63,354 nucleotides of DNA from an uncultured Clostridia bacterium (GTDB lineage: Bacteria; Bacillota; Clostridia; Christensenellales; Borkfalkiaceae). The stretch is from NCBI GenBank assembly GCA_947627765.1, contig CANQXA010000007.1, positions 1-63,354 on the forward strand. The letters are read 5' to 3'. Shown here one piece after another: positions 43,919 to 53,070 of this stretch. The notes beneath the pieces are model-generated. The model made no database searches. It was not told where the DNA came from and worked only from the letters and a program-made list of their open reading frames with translations. The stretch's first letter is position 1. Each line of letters starts with the position of its first letter. A program made the translations under genes and the position numbers.

Positions 43919-45231
43919 GGGAGCTGCCCGAACCATTCATACAGCGCATGAAAAAAAGGCTGGGAGAGGATTTTCCCGCCTTTTTGTCGTCTTATGAACG
44001 GCCGCCCTGCCGCGGTCTGCGCGTCAACACGTTGAAGATCGGCGCCGAAGAATTTTTGCGCCGCGCGCCCTTCCCGCTCGAAGGAAGGGTGGATGGGGAG
44101 CCGGACGGCTTCTACATCGGGGAGGAAAAACCGGGCGCCGATCCCTACCACTTTGCGGGGCTCTACTATTTGCAGGAGCCTTCCGCGATGGCGGTGGGTG
44201 CGGCGGCGGCAACGCTTGAAAAAGGGCGGGTCCTCGATTTATGCGCCGCTCCCGGGGGGAAGACCACGCACGTCGCCGCGCAGATGGCGGGCGAGGGGAT
44301 CCTTCTTTCGAATGAGATCAATTTCGCGCGGGCGAAGGTCCTTTCGCAGAACGTCGAGCGGATGGGGATCGCGAACTGCGCCGTCACGAGCGCGTCCCCC
44401 GAGAGCCTCGCCGCGCTGTTTCCCGCGTTTTTCAGCCTGATCTTGGCAGACGCGCCCTGCTCGGGCGAGGGGATGTTCAAAAAGGAAGAGAACGCCATCC
44501 CCGAATGGAGCGAGGAGAACGTCGCGCGGTGCGCCGTACGGCAGAGGGGCATTTTAGACGCCGCGGCAAAGATGACGGCAGGCGGCGGGCATATCGTCTA
44601 TTCCACCTGCACGTTTGCCGAGGAGGAAGACGAGGGGCAGGTCGAAAACTTTTTGGACCGTCACCCCGAATTCACCCTCGTCGGGCAGAAAACGCTCTAT
44701 CCCCACCTTGTGCGCGGCGAGGGGCATTTCTGCGCCGTCTTGAAAAAGGAAGAGGGCGAAACGGGGCGGGTGCGGCCCTTTTCCGCGGTCCGCAACGCGC
44801 GGGCGGAACAGGCGTTCCGCGAATTTGCCGAGACTTTCTTCCAAGCGCCCCCTCACGGGACGATCCACACCCTCGGCGACGGCAGAATGTACCTCGTGCC
44901 CGCGGGGATGCCCGACCTTGCGGGGGTAAACCTTCTGCGGCTCGGCGTCGAGCTCGGCGAGTGGGACGGCAAGCTCTTCAAGCCCGCCCATGCCCTCGCT
45001 ATGGCGGTCAAAAAGGAGGATGTGCGGCGGTTTGTCTCCCTCTCCCGCGCGGAGTGCGAAGGGTACCTGCGGGGCGGGACGGTGGAAAGCGGACTTGCGG
45101 ACGGCTGGTGCGTCGTCGGCGTGGAGGAATTCCCGCTCGGGCTGGGAAAGATCGTGGGCGGGACGGTCAAAAACCATCTCCCCAAGGGGCTTAGAATGTA
45201 TGGAGGAAGCGGAAAGCGGGGAGCTCAGTAA
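43915..45231 (+). CDS. RsmB/NOP family RNA (cytosine-5) methyltransferase
   Basis: 438 residues from an ATGA overlap at 43915. SAM-binding core: LQEPSAMAVG, DLCAAPGGKTTHVA, ADAPCSGEGMF (with one catalytic Cys) and VYSTCTFAEEEDE (second Cys). The C-terminal ~150 residues match the RsmF/YebU-type extension that helps bind 16S rRNA. It probably makes m5C in rRNA; the exact position is not readable. The last seven bases overlap the end of the convergent PnuC-like gene. Confidence 0.88.
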   Translation: MRELPEPFIQRMKKRLGEDFPAFLSSYERPPCRGLRVNTLKIGAEEFLRRAPFPLEGRVDGEPDGFYIGEEKPGADPYHFAGLYYLQEPSAMAVGAAAATLEKGRVLDLCAAPGGKTTHVAAQMAGEGILLSNEINFARAKVLSQNVERMGIANCAVTSASPESLAALFPAFFSLILADAPCSGEGMFKKEENAIPEWSEENVARCAVRQRGILDAAAKMTAGGGHIVYSTCTFAEEEDEGQVENFLDRHPEFTLVGQKTLYPHLVRGEGHFCAVLKKEEGETGRVRPFSAVRNARAEQAFREFAETFFQAPPHGTIHTLGDGRMYLVPAGMPDLAGVNLLRLGVELGEWDGKLFKPAHALAMAVKKEDVRRFVSLSRAECEGYLRGGTVESGLADGWCVVGVEEFPLGLGKIVGGTVKNHLPKGLRMYGGSGKRGAQ

Positions 45232-45923
45232 CCCGGCCTCGCCTGCCGTTTGTGCATTTTCAGCCAATTATAGAGCCCGTAGAGGTCGTTGGCGAGGAAG
45301 ACGGCGAAGCACACGACGAGGGCGAGATTCTCGGGATCGGTGCGGGAGGCGAGCGACCACAGCACGATGAGCACGATGTCGTTCAAGGCGTACCCAAGCG
45401 CATAGTAGGGACTGCGCCGCAGGGTGAATGCGACCGCGATGAAGCTGGTCGTCACGGAGACGGTGCTCCATGCGACGTTTTCGGTGTGAAGGGCGGCAAG
45501 GATGAAATAGAAGACGACGGTCACGGCGGCGGCAAGGGCGAGAATGACGGGATATTCCCAAAGTTTGAGCTTATTGACCGTAACTTCGCTTCGGTTGCCG
45601 CGGTAGGGGTGCCTGAGCCACGAGATCATCACGGCGATCGCCATGGGCGCCGACATACAGACGTAAGTGATGAGCTCGCCGTAGTAGTGCATGAAGTAGG
45701 AGACGCAGCCGTAGTAGACGGAAAAAGCCAAGCTCAGCACTTGCCCGATGACGTTGCCCTTTGCCGTGAGGATCAGCATACAGGCGCCGAGCAGGGATCC
45801 GACCAGATTCCACCATTTGGTATTTCCGCACAGGAAGAAGGATAGAACGATCGCGATCACCGACCCTCCCCAGAGCAAGTATTCAAATACGGTAAACGAA
45901 CGGAAGAATTCTTTTACTTTCAT
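45225..45923 (-). CDS. PnuC-like nicotinamide riboside transporter
   Basis: 232 residues from the ATG at 45923; a TTG four codons earlier is possible. About seven to eight membrane helices with PnuC landmarks GNVIGQVLSLAFSVYYG and, near the C-terminus, VFLANDLYGLYNWLKM. PnuC proteins import nicotinamide riboside or related vitamins by facilitated diffusion. No ribosome binding site or own promoter is visible; the gene starts just after the terminator of the large surface protein, so it may rely on read-through. The ends of this gene and the methyltransferase gene overlap tail to tail. Confidence 0.75.
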   Translation of the reverse strand: MKVKEFFRSFTVFEYLLWGGSVIAIVLSFFLCGNTKWWNLVGSLLGACMLILTAKGNVIGQVLSLAFSVYYGCVSYFMHYYGELITYVCMSAPMAIAVMISWLRHPYRGNRSEVTVNKLKLWEYPVILALAAAVTVVFYFILAALHTENVAWSTVSVTTSFIAVAFTLRRSPYYALGYALNDIVLIVLWSLASRTDPENLALVVCFAVFLANDLYGLYNWLKMHKRQARPGY

Positions 45924-45933
45924 AGCACAATAC

Positions 45934-45960
45934 AAAAAACCGGCGGGATGTTCCCACCGG
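45934..45960 (-). terminator. Terminator of the 1295-residue surface lipoprotein gene
   Basis: On the minus strand CCGGTGGGA and TCCCGCCGG form a stem (one wobble) with loop ACA, followed by six T residues. It lies between the surface-protein stop and the PnuC start. Confidence 0.85.
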
Positions 45961-45970
45961 TTTACTTCGT

Positions 45971-48900
45971 TTATTCGTTGTAAGGATCGTTCTCGTCGGG
46001 GGCGGGAGCGGGTGCAGGTTCGGGCGAATCTGTTTCCTCTTCTTCCTCGTCGCCGGCGGCGGGCGTTTCCTTTTTCAACGGTTTCCGGTGGGATCTCTTT
46101 TCTTTGACTTTTACGGTCTTCTTACGGCGTTTCAACATTGGACGTACGACGATCATCATAATCAGCGCAAAGACAAGCGCCGCGACCAGTGCGATCGAGG
46201 AGAACAGCAGGAATGCGTTGGTAGTGTCGAGCCCGTTGGAGCTGTTGCTGTCGGAGCCGGAATCGTTGTGATTGTCGTCGTCGCCGCCGAGATCGTCGGG
46301 CGTGACGGTGACCTCGTTCTCCGCGTAGCTCAGATAGAGCGCGACGGAGGGGAAGCTACGGAAGATCGAGCCCTCGTAGTCCTCGCTGTAAAGCCATACG
46401 GGCGCTTCGGTGTGCTCGGACTGTACATAAGATCCCCAATGATTGCCGAGTTCATCCTCGTCTTCGGAGGCGTCGTAACGGATATAGTCGGGGGAATCGA
46501 AGAAGGTAAAGGTGTAGTAGAGGGCGAGCGCTTTGCCGTTGTACTCCGCGGGCAGAAGGTCGTCTTCGCCGAGATAGCCCTCTTCCCCGGGCTTCTTGTT
46601 TGCAAGGGTGTTGATATGGGTCTTGATGCGGTCCGCACGCGCGCCGATCGCAGAGGAGAAGTCGGAGACCGTTTCGGTGGAGCAAGCGTCGAAGAAGATA
46701 TAGCTGTCCGCCTTGAATCCGTCCGTCTTGTTGGTGCGTTCGCCCGCCCAGAGCTCGAGGCGGTAGGTCTTGTCTTCGTTGCCTGCGGCGACGTAGAAGG
46801 AGACCTCGACCCAATCGGAGACGTCAGATCCCTTCACGGCGATCACGGCTTCGTGGGCGGTGAGCTGTTCGGAGGTATAGCTGTAACGCATCTTCTCCGC
46901 CTCTACCGCGCCCTTGAGCGGAAGGACCTTTTGGGTGTACTGTTTGCCCTCTTCGGCGTCTTCGTCGTAGTAGGCGTAGTAGTTGCCGTCCGCCTTATTA
47001 TAATGGTATGCGACGACGCCCGACTTGGTCGTCAGGTCATTGGTCGCGTTGTCAAGCTCATAGTTTTCGAGATTGGCATAGAGATCGCCGCTCTCGTCGC
47101 CCACCTTCTTATAGAGACCGTTTTCTTCGCGCGTGAAGAGGACGTCCGTCTCTTCGTCGTATTCGTCGGAAGAGGGATCGCGGGCGACGATGTTGCCGTC
47201 GTCGTCATACCAATAGGTCGCGAAAGGAAGGGTGGGGGTAAGACGGGTCTGGAACTTGGTCTCGGTGTCGGAGACGTCGGTGAGATAGAGGTAGGCGGTC
47301 GCGTTCGCGGAGAGCTTCACGCGGACGGAGATCTTGCTCGCACTGCCTGAGGTCACGGTCGCCGTAGGGCCGAAGAAGCCGTAGGAAGGACGGTCGGTCG
47401 AAGCGTTCGTATTGAGCATGACGAGGGGCTGGTATGCGGGGTTCGCCGCGCCCAGCTTCGCTGTGCCGAAGAGCTTCGTCCACCAATCTTCGGGCGTTGC
47501 GGGATTGCCCGCTTTGCCGTTTAAGAAGGTCTTCCATGCGGGCATGGTATCCTCGTTCTCCGTTTGCGTCATATAATTCTTCGCATAATCGGAGGAGAGG
47601 AGCCCTGTATAGACGCCGTTTGCCGCGAGCTCGGCGTTGCTCGGGTTGCTGTTGAGCACTTCGCCGTTTTCGTCGCGCTCGGTGTCGGTGACGTAGTAGC
47701 TACCCGCCTGCACGCCCTTATAGTTGACGGGATAGGCGAGACCCGTTTCGAAGGCGGGGCCGGTCGCCGCGCCGTCCGAGAACTTGGAGGGATCCTTCAC
47801 GACGCTCGTGAGGGTGGTCGTCTTGACGTAGTCGCCCGTGGACGCATAGCCGTATTGGGCTTTGGTGAGATAGGTGAAACGGAAATTTGCAAAGGCGGCG
47901 TACCCGTCGCTGAAACTGTCCTTGGTCGCGGTGGAGATCTCGGTCGGCCCGTAGGTGAGCTTTAACCGGAAGGACTTGGTCTCTTCCTTGGAATCGTTCT
48001 GGACGAAGAAGGTGCACTTCACCCAGCCCTTGTAGATGTCCTTGTATTCCTCGTTGTCGCTCGTGCTGTCGATATCCACGACGGCGACGGAGTTGGAATC
48101 GAAAGAGGCGATGGCGTTCTTGTTTTCGCCGTCGATCAAAGTCGCACCCGCGCCCATCTTGCCCGAACGGATCTCGCTCGTCTTCACATAGAAGGAGAGG
48201 AGCAGACGGGTCTCGGGAGCGAGCGTGAACTCTTTGGGCGTCAGCGTGGCGGTGTACGCCGCGCCGTTGGTGGAGAGGAGAAGGAAGAGGTTGTCCCCGA
48301 AGGAAGCGGGACGCCTCGAAAGTTCCTCATAGATGTTTTGGAGATAGCCGTTGTAATCGGCGGTTGCGGGCTTCGCACGCTCGCCGAGCGCGGTGAACGT
48401 GGTATATTCCGCAATACTGCGGCGGGACGCGTCGGGTTCGAGAGAGCCCGTGCGGTTGTCGCCGAGGGAAGGATCGATGCTCGCGGAGGTGTAAACGGTC
48501 TCCGAGCCCGCGTTTTCACGGGTCAGACCGATCTCGAAGAAATTGCCGTCGCTCGGATCGGTGAGGGGAAGGTTTTCATAGGAGCCCTTCTTATCGAGGT
48601 CGAGCGCGTAGGCGGTATCGGTGTTGAAGGTGCCCGCTTCGGGCGTGGTCGCATAGAACTTCTTCTCGTCGGCGGTGCTGTCGAGCCCGCAGACCTGAGT
48701 GACCTTGTTGTTGCCCGTGCCGTCGTCGCCCACCGCGGCCTCGTATTCCGCTTCCGTGATGCGCTTGACGGCGACGTCGTCGAAGAAGGCATAGCCGTCC
48801 ACCGCTTCGTAGCGTTGGTCGGAAGTGCCCTGCCCCAAACCGAGGACGACGCGGAAGGTCGTGGTCGAGAAGGAATTCGCCCGCACATAGACGGTGTATT

Positions 48901-49858
48901 TCGCCCATCCGTTGGTCTCGTTCCCGTCGATCTTGCCGTTCGTGATGATGTTCTTGATCTGCATCTGGTCGAGCGTGTTGCCGCCGACCGTGTTGGTCAC
49001 GCCGATGTAGGCACCCGCGCGCTTGGTGACGGGGACGCTCGTCGCGTCGTCTGCGCCCGCGGTGTAGTGATAGAGGGCGGCGGTCTTGACCCATGCGGAG
49101 ATCTCCGCGGCGGTGCCGGGCTGAAGGGTGATCGTCGTGCCCGAAGTGTAGTACTGCGCCGTGCCGCGCACGTTGGAATCGGTGCGGCGGTTGTGGATCA
49201 TGAGCACGCTCGTCTCTTCCTTCTCCGTCTGCGCCGCGTCGTCGTGGAGACGGAGGGCGCCCGTGAGCTCGGGATCGAGATACTGCACGTCCTTAAACGC
49301 CACGTTGTAGCGGTAATCGCCGTACTTCTCGAATTGGTCCGCCGACGTGATGTTGTAGTATGCGTAGAAGAGGAGACGGTCGTAAGCGTTGACCTCGTCC
49401 CAATGCTCGGCGGCGGCGGAAGCGACCGACGAAGGAAGCTCCGGACGGGTCGCCGAAGTGTCCTTCAAGCTCTCGATCGCCGTGGCGCGGTCGATGTCTC
49501 CCAAAGGATTATAACTGCCGGGCTTAAAGATATAGTCCCAATCGGCGACGTTGATGATGCCCGAACTCGTGTTGGAGGAGGGGGAGCCGGAATTGAACGT
49601 CCAATCGGTGGCGGAGTTGATGAGAGCGCGCTTTTCGTCGTTCTCGTCCTCTTCGCTCTCGCTGTAGAATTCGAAATTCCCGTTTTTGAGGAGCTGGGTA
49701 TCCACCTTCGAAGGGGTGGTCTCCTCCTCTTCCTCTTCCGGAGTTTTCGCGGCGCCGCAAGCGGAGACCACGCCGATGGAAAGGGTGAGGGTGAGCAGTG
49801 CGGAGAGCGCCGTAAGAAGCCGCTTTTTCCGCTTGCCCGGTTCAAAGAATTTTGCCAT
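45971..49858 (-). CDS. Very large surface lipoprotein with beta-sandwich modules and C-terminal membrane anchor
   Basis: 1295 residues. Signal peptide with lipobox VSAC, then an acidic linker. The body has several jelly-roll-like units recognisable by ISAWVKT or SFYVKTSE, W(A/V)KYTV or WVKCTFFV, (F/Y)R(L/V)xL, and YAFFDDVAVKRIT or YIFFDAC, reminiscent of CBM4/9-type carbohydrate-binding modules. Near the C-terminus a hydrophobic helix (FLLFSSIALVAALVFALIMM) is followed by a basic stretch and an acidic Pro-rich tail, a second membrane anchor. No LPXTG motif. Weak AAGGTG site. Probably a surface glycan-binding protein; function not known. Confidence 0.75.
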   Translation of the reverse strand: MAKFFEPGKRKKRLLTALSALLTLTLSIGVVSACGAAKTPEEEEEETTPSKVDTQLLKNGNFEFYSESEEDENDEKRALINSATDWTFNSGSPSSNTSSGIINVADWDYIFKPGSYNPLGDIDRATAIESLKDTSATRPELPSSVASAAAEHWDEVNAYDRLLFYAYYNITSADQFEKYGDYRYNVAFKDVQYLDPELTGALRLHDDAAQTEKEETSVLMIHNRRTDSNVRGTAQYYTSGTTITLQPGTAAEISAWVKTAALYHYTAGADDATSVPVTKRAGAYIGVTNTVGGNTLDQMQIKNIITNGKIDGNETNGWAKYTVYVRANSFSTTTFRVVLGLGQGTSDQRYEAVDGYAFFDDVAVKRITEAEYEAAVGDDGTGNNKVTQVCGLDSTADEKKFYATTPEAGTFNTDTAYALDLDKKGSYENLPLTDPSDGNFFEIGLTRENAGSETVYTSASIDPSLGDNRTGSLEPDASRRSIAEYTTFTALGERAKPATADYNGYLQNIYEELSRRPASFGDNLFLLLSTNGAAYTATLTPKEFTLAPETRLLLSFYVKTSEIRSGKMGAGATLIDGENKNAIASFDSNSVAVVDIDSTSDNEEYKDIYKGWVKCTFFVQNDSKEETKSFRLKLTYGPTEISTATKDSFSDGYAAFANFRFTYLTKAQYGYASTGDYVKTTTLTSVVKDPSKFSDGAATGPAFETGLAYPVNYKGVQAGSYYVTDTERDENGEVLNSNPSNAELAANGVYTGLLSSDYAKNYMTQTENEDTMPAWKTFLNGKAGNPATPEDWWTKLFGTAKLGAANPAYQPLVMLNTNASTDRPSYGFFGPTATVTSGSASKISVRVKLSANATAYLYLTDVSDTETKFQTRLTPTLPFATYWYDDDGNIVARDPSSDEYDEETDVLFTREENGLYKKVGDESGDLYANLENYELDNATNDLTTKSGVVAYHYNKADGNYYAYYDEDAEEGKQYTQKVLPLKGAVEAEKMRYSYTSEQLTAHEAVIAVKGSDVSDWVEVSFYVAAGNEDKTYRLELWAGERTNKTDGFKADSYIFFDACSTETVSDFSSAIGARADRIKTHINTLANKKPGEEGYLGEDDLLPAEYNGKALALYYTFTFFDSPDYIRYDASEDEDELGNHWGSYVQSEHTEAPVWLYSEDYEGSIFRSFPSVALYLSYAENEVTVTPDDLGGDDDNHNDSGSDSNSSNGLDTTNAFLLFSSIALVAALVFALIMMIVVRPMLKRRKKTVKVKEKRSHRKPLKKETPAAGDEEEEETDSPEPAPAPAPDENDPYNE

Positions 49859-49933
49859 ATTTTACACCTTGTACCGCGGTGCGCCGGGCGTATGCCGCCC
49901 GCCGTACCTGAATTTTCGTAGAGATACTTCTCT

Positions 49934-49962
49934 ATTTTAATATAAAACCGCGAGACTTGCAA
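49934..49962 (-). promoter_or_regulatory. Promoter of the 1295-residue surface lipoprotein
   Basis: Minus strand TTGCAA (49957-49962), 17-bp spacer, TAAAAT (49934-49939); leader of about 70 nt. Confidence 0.7.
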
Positions 49963-50059
49963 GCACTTTCGCGCTGATTACGCAAAAAAAGCAAATTTTT
50001 TTTCCGTTTACACACACTTTTCATGGAATGCTCCTTCCGGGGGGCGGGAGGACGAAATC

Positions 50060-50413
50060 TTGGAACGGGAACGCGGGCTGAGGATCCTCGGGGGCTTTGC
50101 CGTCGGGATCGCAAACGGATTGTTCGGCGGGGGCGGCGGGATGATCGCCGTGCCCGTTTTGCGGAGCGCGGGAAGGCCGCCCCAGGCGGCGCACGCCACC
50201 GCGATCGCCGTCGTGTTGCCCGCCTGCGCCGTGAGCGGGATCGTCTATCTCCTCCACGGCTTTGTCCCGCTCGGGCTCTTTCTTCCCGCCGCGCTCGGGG
50301 TCCTTGCGGGGGGGATCGCGGGAGCCAAACTTCTGCGGTCGCTTCCGTCCCGCGCCGTCACCCTGCTCTTCGGCGCCGTCATGCTCGCGGCGGGGCTCAG
50401 GATGCTCTTTTAA
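50060..50413 (+). CDS. TSUP (TauE/SafE) permease, N-terminal half protein
   Basis: 117 residues with a TTG start preceded by GGGAGGA. About four membrane helices; GIANGLFGGGGGMIAVPVL is the glycine-rich motif that opens each half of TauE/SafE sulfite exporters. Typical family members are ~250 residues with two such halves; here each half is a separate gene. The stop overlaps the next ATG (TAATG), so the two are made together and probably form a heterodimer. Confidence 0.8.
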   Translation: MERERGLRILGGFAVGIANGLFGGGGGMIAVPVLRSAGRPPQAAHATAIAVVLPACAVSGIVYLLHGFVPLGLFLPAALGVLAGGIAGAKLLRSLPSRAVTLLFGAVMLAAGLRMLF

Positions 50414-50811
50414 TGGCGTTTTTACTTCTCTTCCTTTGCGGATTTTGCGGCGGCGTCCTCGGGGGCATGGGCATGGGGGGCGGCACCGCGCTGATCCCCC
50501 TTCTGACCGTCGTCTTGGGGGTGGAACAGGGGACGGCGCAGGGGATCAACCTGCTCGCCTTTCTGCCCATGTCTGCCGCCGCGCTCGCCGTACACAAAAA
50601 AAACGGCTTGCTCGAAAAGGAGGGACTTGCGGACGTCATCGTGCCCGCCCTCCTTTCCTCCCTGCTCTTTTCGGCGATCGCCGTCCGTCTTCCCGCCTCT
50701 TTGCTCGGGAAGGGATTCGGCGTCCTTCTGATCGTACTTTCCGTCCGTTGGATCTCGGAAGGGCTCTCCCGTAGGCAAAGAGCCCCCCAAGACGGCAAAA
50801 AAATTCGGTGA
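50413..50811 (+). CDS. TSUP (TauE/SafE) permease, C-terminal half protein
   Basis: 132 residues from the ATG that overlaps the previous stop. Second TSUP half with GGVLGGMGMGGGTALIPLL and about four helices, then a short basic tail. Together with the preceding gene it gives the size of one full transporter for sulfite, sulfonate or other small anions; the substrate is not readable. Confidence 0.8.
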   Translation: MAFLLLFLCGFCGGVLGGMGMGGGTALIPLLTVVLGVEQGTAQGINLLAFLPMSAAALAVHKKNGLLEKEGLADVIVPALLSSLLFSAIAVRLPASLLGKGFGVLLIVLSVRWISEGLSRRQRAPQDGKKIR

Positions 50812-50838
50812 AAGAGGAAAATATTTTTCGAAAGGGTA

Positions 50839-50867
50839 TAGACAAACCGAAAATCCTATGCTAAAAT
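50839..50867 (+). promoter_or_regulatory. Promoter of the Ppx/GppA gene
   Basis: TAGACA (50839-50844), 17-bp spacer, TAAAAT (50862-50867) with extended -10 TGC. The upstream AAAATATTTTTCGAAA resembles the elements at 5840-5868 and 16630-16649. Confidence 0.7.
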
Positions 50868-50954
50868 GGTAAAAATTAAAATAGGGTAATTTTCGGAGTT
50901 CTCCCGGCGGAAGGGCTTTCCGCAATTTCACACAAGGACGGGACAAAAATTCAC

Positions 50955-52469
50955 ATGGAAAAAATCGGGATCATCGATCTGGGTTCCAACTCCGCAAGGC
51001 TTGTGATTGTCAATATGTTCGGCGACGGGCATTTCATGGTCGAGGACGAGCTCAAAGAGAGCGTGCGTCTCGGGCAGGATATGGACCGCGACGGGTTTTT
51101 GAAGCCCCAGCGCGTCGCCGAGACCATCAAGACGCTGAAGATGTTCAAGCGTCTTTGCGACGCCCGCGGCGCCGAGCGCATTGTCGCCGTGGCGACGGCG
51201 GCGGTCCGCCGCGCCAAAAACCAGCGCTCCTTCCTCGACGAGATCCAGGCGACCTGCGGCATCCGCGTATCCGTGCTCTCCGAGGCGGAGGAGGCGACCT
51301 TGGTCTACCGCGGCGTCATCAACTCGATGGACATCCCCAAGGGGATCATCCTCGAGATCGGCGGCGGCAGTACCAAGATCATCTACTACAACCGCCGCAG
51401 TATCCTCAATTTTGCGACGCTGGCATTCGGCGCCGTGACGCTCACCGACCTCTTTGCCGACGACGGCGTCTCCCCGCAGGAGCAGACGGCGAAGATCGAG
51501 GAGTTCTTCACCGAGCAGTTCAAGAAGATCGAATGGCTCTCCGAAGTGGAACCCGACACGCAGATGATCGGCGTGGGCGGGTCCTTCCGCAATCTCTATA
51601 AGATCAACCGCATCGTCCGCAAGTATCCGCTCAACACGGTGCACAACTATCAGTTCACGACGGAGGATTTCCTCGCCGTCTATGAGACGGTGCGCGTGCT
51701 CGACGTGGAAAAGCGCAAGCGCATCCGCGGGCTCTCCCCCGAGCGGGCGGACATCATGCCCGCGGCGCTCGCCATCATCAAGTCGTTTACCGACTATCTC
51801 AAAGTCGACGGGTTTACGATCGGCGGCTACGGGCTCCGGGAGGGGCTGATGTTCAACCTCGCGATCCCGCTCACCGTGGAACGTCCCATTTCCGACGTGC
51901 TCGGCTATTCTCTCTCCACCCTCGTCCGCTACTACGGCTGTGACGAGAAGCACATCGAGAACGTCGTCCACCTCTCCATCCAGCTCTTCAAACAGCTCCG
52001 CGTACTGCACAAGTTCCCGCGGATCTATCTCAAAGTGCTCAAAATCGCGGCGAGCCTGCATGAGTGCGGGCGGATGATCCGCTACTACGGCAATCCCCGC
52101 CACAGCCGCTATATGATCCTCAACTGCGGGGTGTGCGGCGCCTCCCACCGCGAGACGGTGCTCGCCGCATTCGTCGCGGGGTGCTATAAGCAGGAGGAGC
52201 TCGCCGCCTCCGATTGGGCGCGCTATAAGGACATCGTCACCGACGAGGACCTCGACATCGTCAAAAAGTTGGGCGTCCTTTTGCGGATCGCCGTCTGTTT
52301 GGACAGGAGCGGGTTAGGCGTGGTGAAGGGCGTCAACTGCGACGTACTCGGCGACTCGGTGATCATGAAGACGGAGCTCGCCGGCGACGCTTCTTTGGAG
52401 ATCAGGCAGGCTTCCAAGGCGAACGCGGAGTTCAAACGTACCTTCAAGAAGAACCTCGAGATCCTGTAA
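50955..52469 (+). CDS. Ppx/GppA exopolyphosphatase/pppGpp phosphohydrolase
   Basis: 504 residues. ASKHA-fold phosphatase with IDLGSNSARLVI (phosphate loop), AVATAAVRRAKN, SEAEEATLVYRG (catalytic Glu) and LEIGGGSTKI. The C-terminal ~200 residues are an HD-like helical domain (LHECGRMIRYYGN...HSRYM). The length matches E. coli Ppx/GppA rather than the short ~310-residue forms. It degrades polyphosphate and/or pppGpp in the cytoplasm; the two activities cannot be told apart here. Single promoter upstream; maf follows by 37 bases. Confidence 0.9.
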   Translation: MEKIGIIDLGSNSARLVIVNMFGDGHFMVEDELKESVRLGQDMDRDGFLKPQRVAETIKTLKMFKRLCDARGAERIVAVATAAVRRAKNQRSFLDEIQATCGIRVSVLSEAEEATLVYRGVINSMDIPKGIILEIGGGSTKIIYYNRRSILNFATLAFGAVTLTDLFADDGVSPQEQTAKIEEFFTEQFKKIEWLSEVEPDTQMIGVGGSFRNLYKINRIVRKYPLNTVHNYQFTTEDFLAVYETVRVLDVEKRKRIRGLSPERADIMPAALAIIKSFTDYLKVDGFTIGGYGLREGLMFNLAIPLTVERPISDVLGYSLSTLVRYYGCDEKHIENVVHLSIQLFKQLRVLHKFPRIYLKVLKIAASLHECGRMIRYYGNPRHSRYMILNCGVCGASHRETVLAAFVAGCYKQEELAASDWARYKDIVTDEDLDIVKKLGVLLRIAVCLDRSGLGVVKGVNCDVLGDSVIMKTELAGDASLEIRQASKANAEFKRTFKKNLEIL

Positions 52470-52506
52470 ACTTCCCGCGGGAAGACGGGGGCGTAAGGCG
52501 GCGCAT

Positions 52507-53070
52507 ATGGCTCGGTTGATCCTCGCAAGCAATTCCCCGCGCAGGCGGGAACTGTTGCAAGAGCTCGGATATTCCTTTTCGGTGGAGCCCTCTTTGTTCG
52601 AGGAATCGGCAAAGGGGCTCTCCGCGCAAGAGACCGTTTCCTCCTTTGCCCGCGGCAAGGCGAAGGAGGTCTTTTCCCGTTTTCCGGACGCGCTCGTCCT
52701 CGGCGCGGATACCGTCGTCGAGCTAAACGGCGAGATCCTCGGCAAGCCCGCGGGGAAAGAGGAGGCGCGCGGGATGCTCCGTGCGCTCTCGGGGCGGCGG
52801 CACAACGTCTATACGGGGGTCTGTCTCATCGGGAAGCACTTTTTCGAGGAGGCGACCGCGGTGACGAAGGTGTATTTCCGCGTCTTGCCCGAAGCGCTCA
52901 TCGAGGCGTATCTCGAAAGCGGGCTCCCCTTCGATAAAGCGGGCGCATACGGGATCCAAGACGGCTATCCCCTCGTGGAAAAAATCGAGGGCAGTTATAC
53001 CAACGTAGTGGGGCTTCCGACCGAAACGGTGGCACCCATGTACGAAAGAGCAATGGGAGGAAGCAGATGA
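52507..53070 (+). CDS. maf: Maf-type nucleoside triphosphate pyrophosphatase
   Basis: 187 residues, normal Maf length. Hydrolyses dTTP/UTP or modified nucleotides to monophosphates (YhdE/YceF-like house-cleaning). Motifs: LILASNSPRRRELL, SFARGKAKEV, VLGADTVVELNGEILGKP, RRHNVYTG and FDKAGAYGIQ. It overlaps the MreB-like gene by ATGA, the classical maf-mreB arrangement of Firmicutes. Confidence 0.95.
   Translation: MARLILASNSPRRRELLQELGYSFSVEPSLFEESAKGLSAQETVSSFARGKAKEVFSRFPDALVLGADTVVELNGEILGKPAGKEEARGMLRALSGRRHNVYTGVCLIGKHFFEEATAVTKVYFRVLPEALIEAYLESGLPFDKAGAYGIQDGYPLVEKIEGSYTNVVGLPTETVAPMYERAMGGSR

Noticed and set aside
52471-52484. Palindrome CTTCCCGCGGGAAG as terminator of the Ppx gene
   Set aside because: No T-run follows and maf starts 22 bases later.
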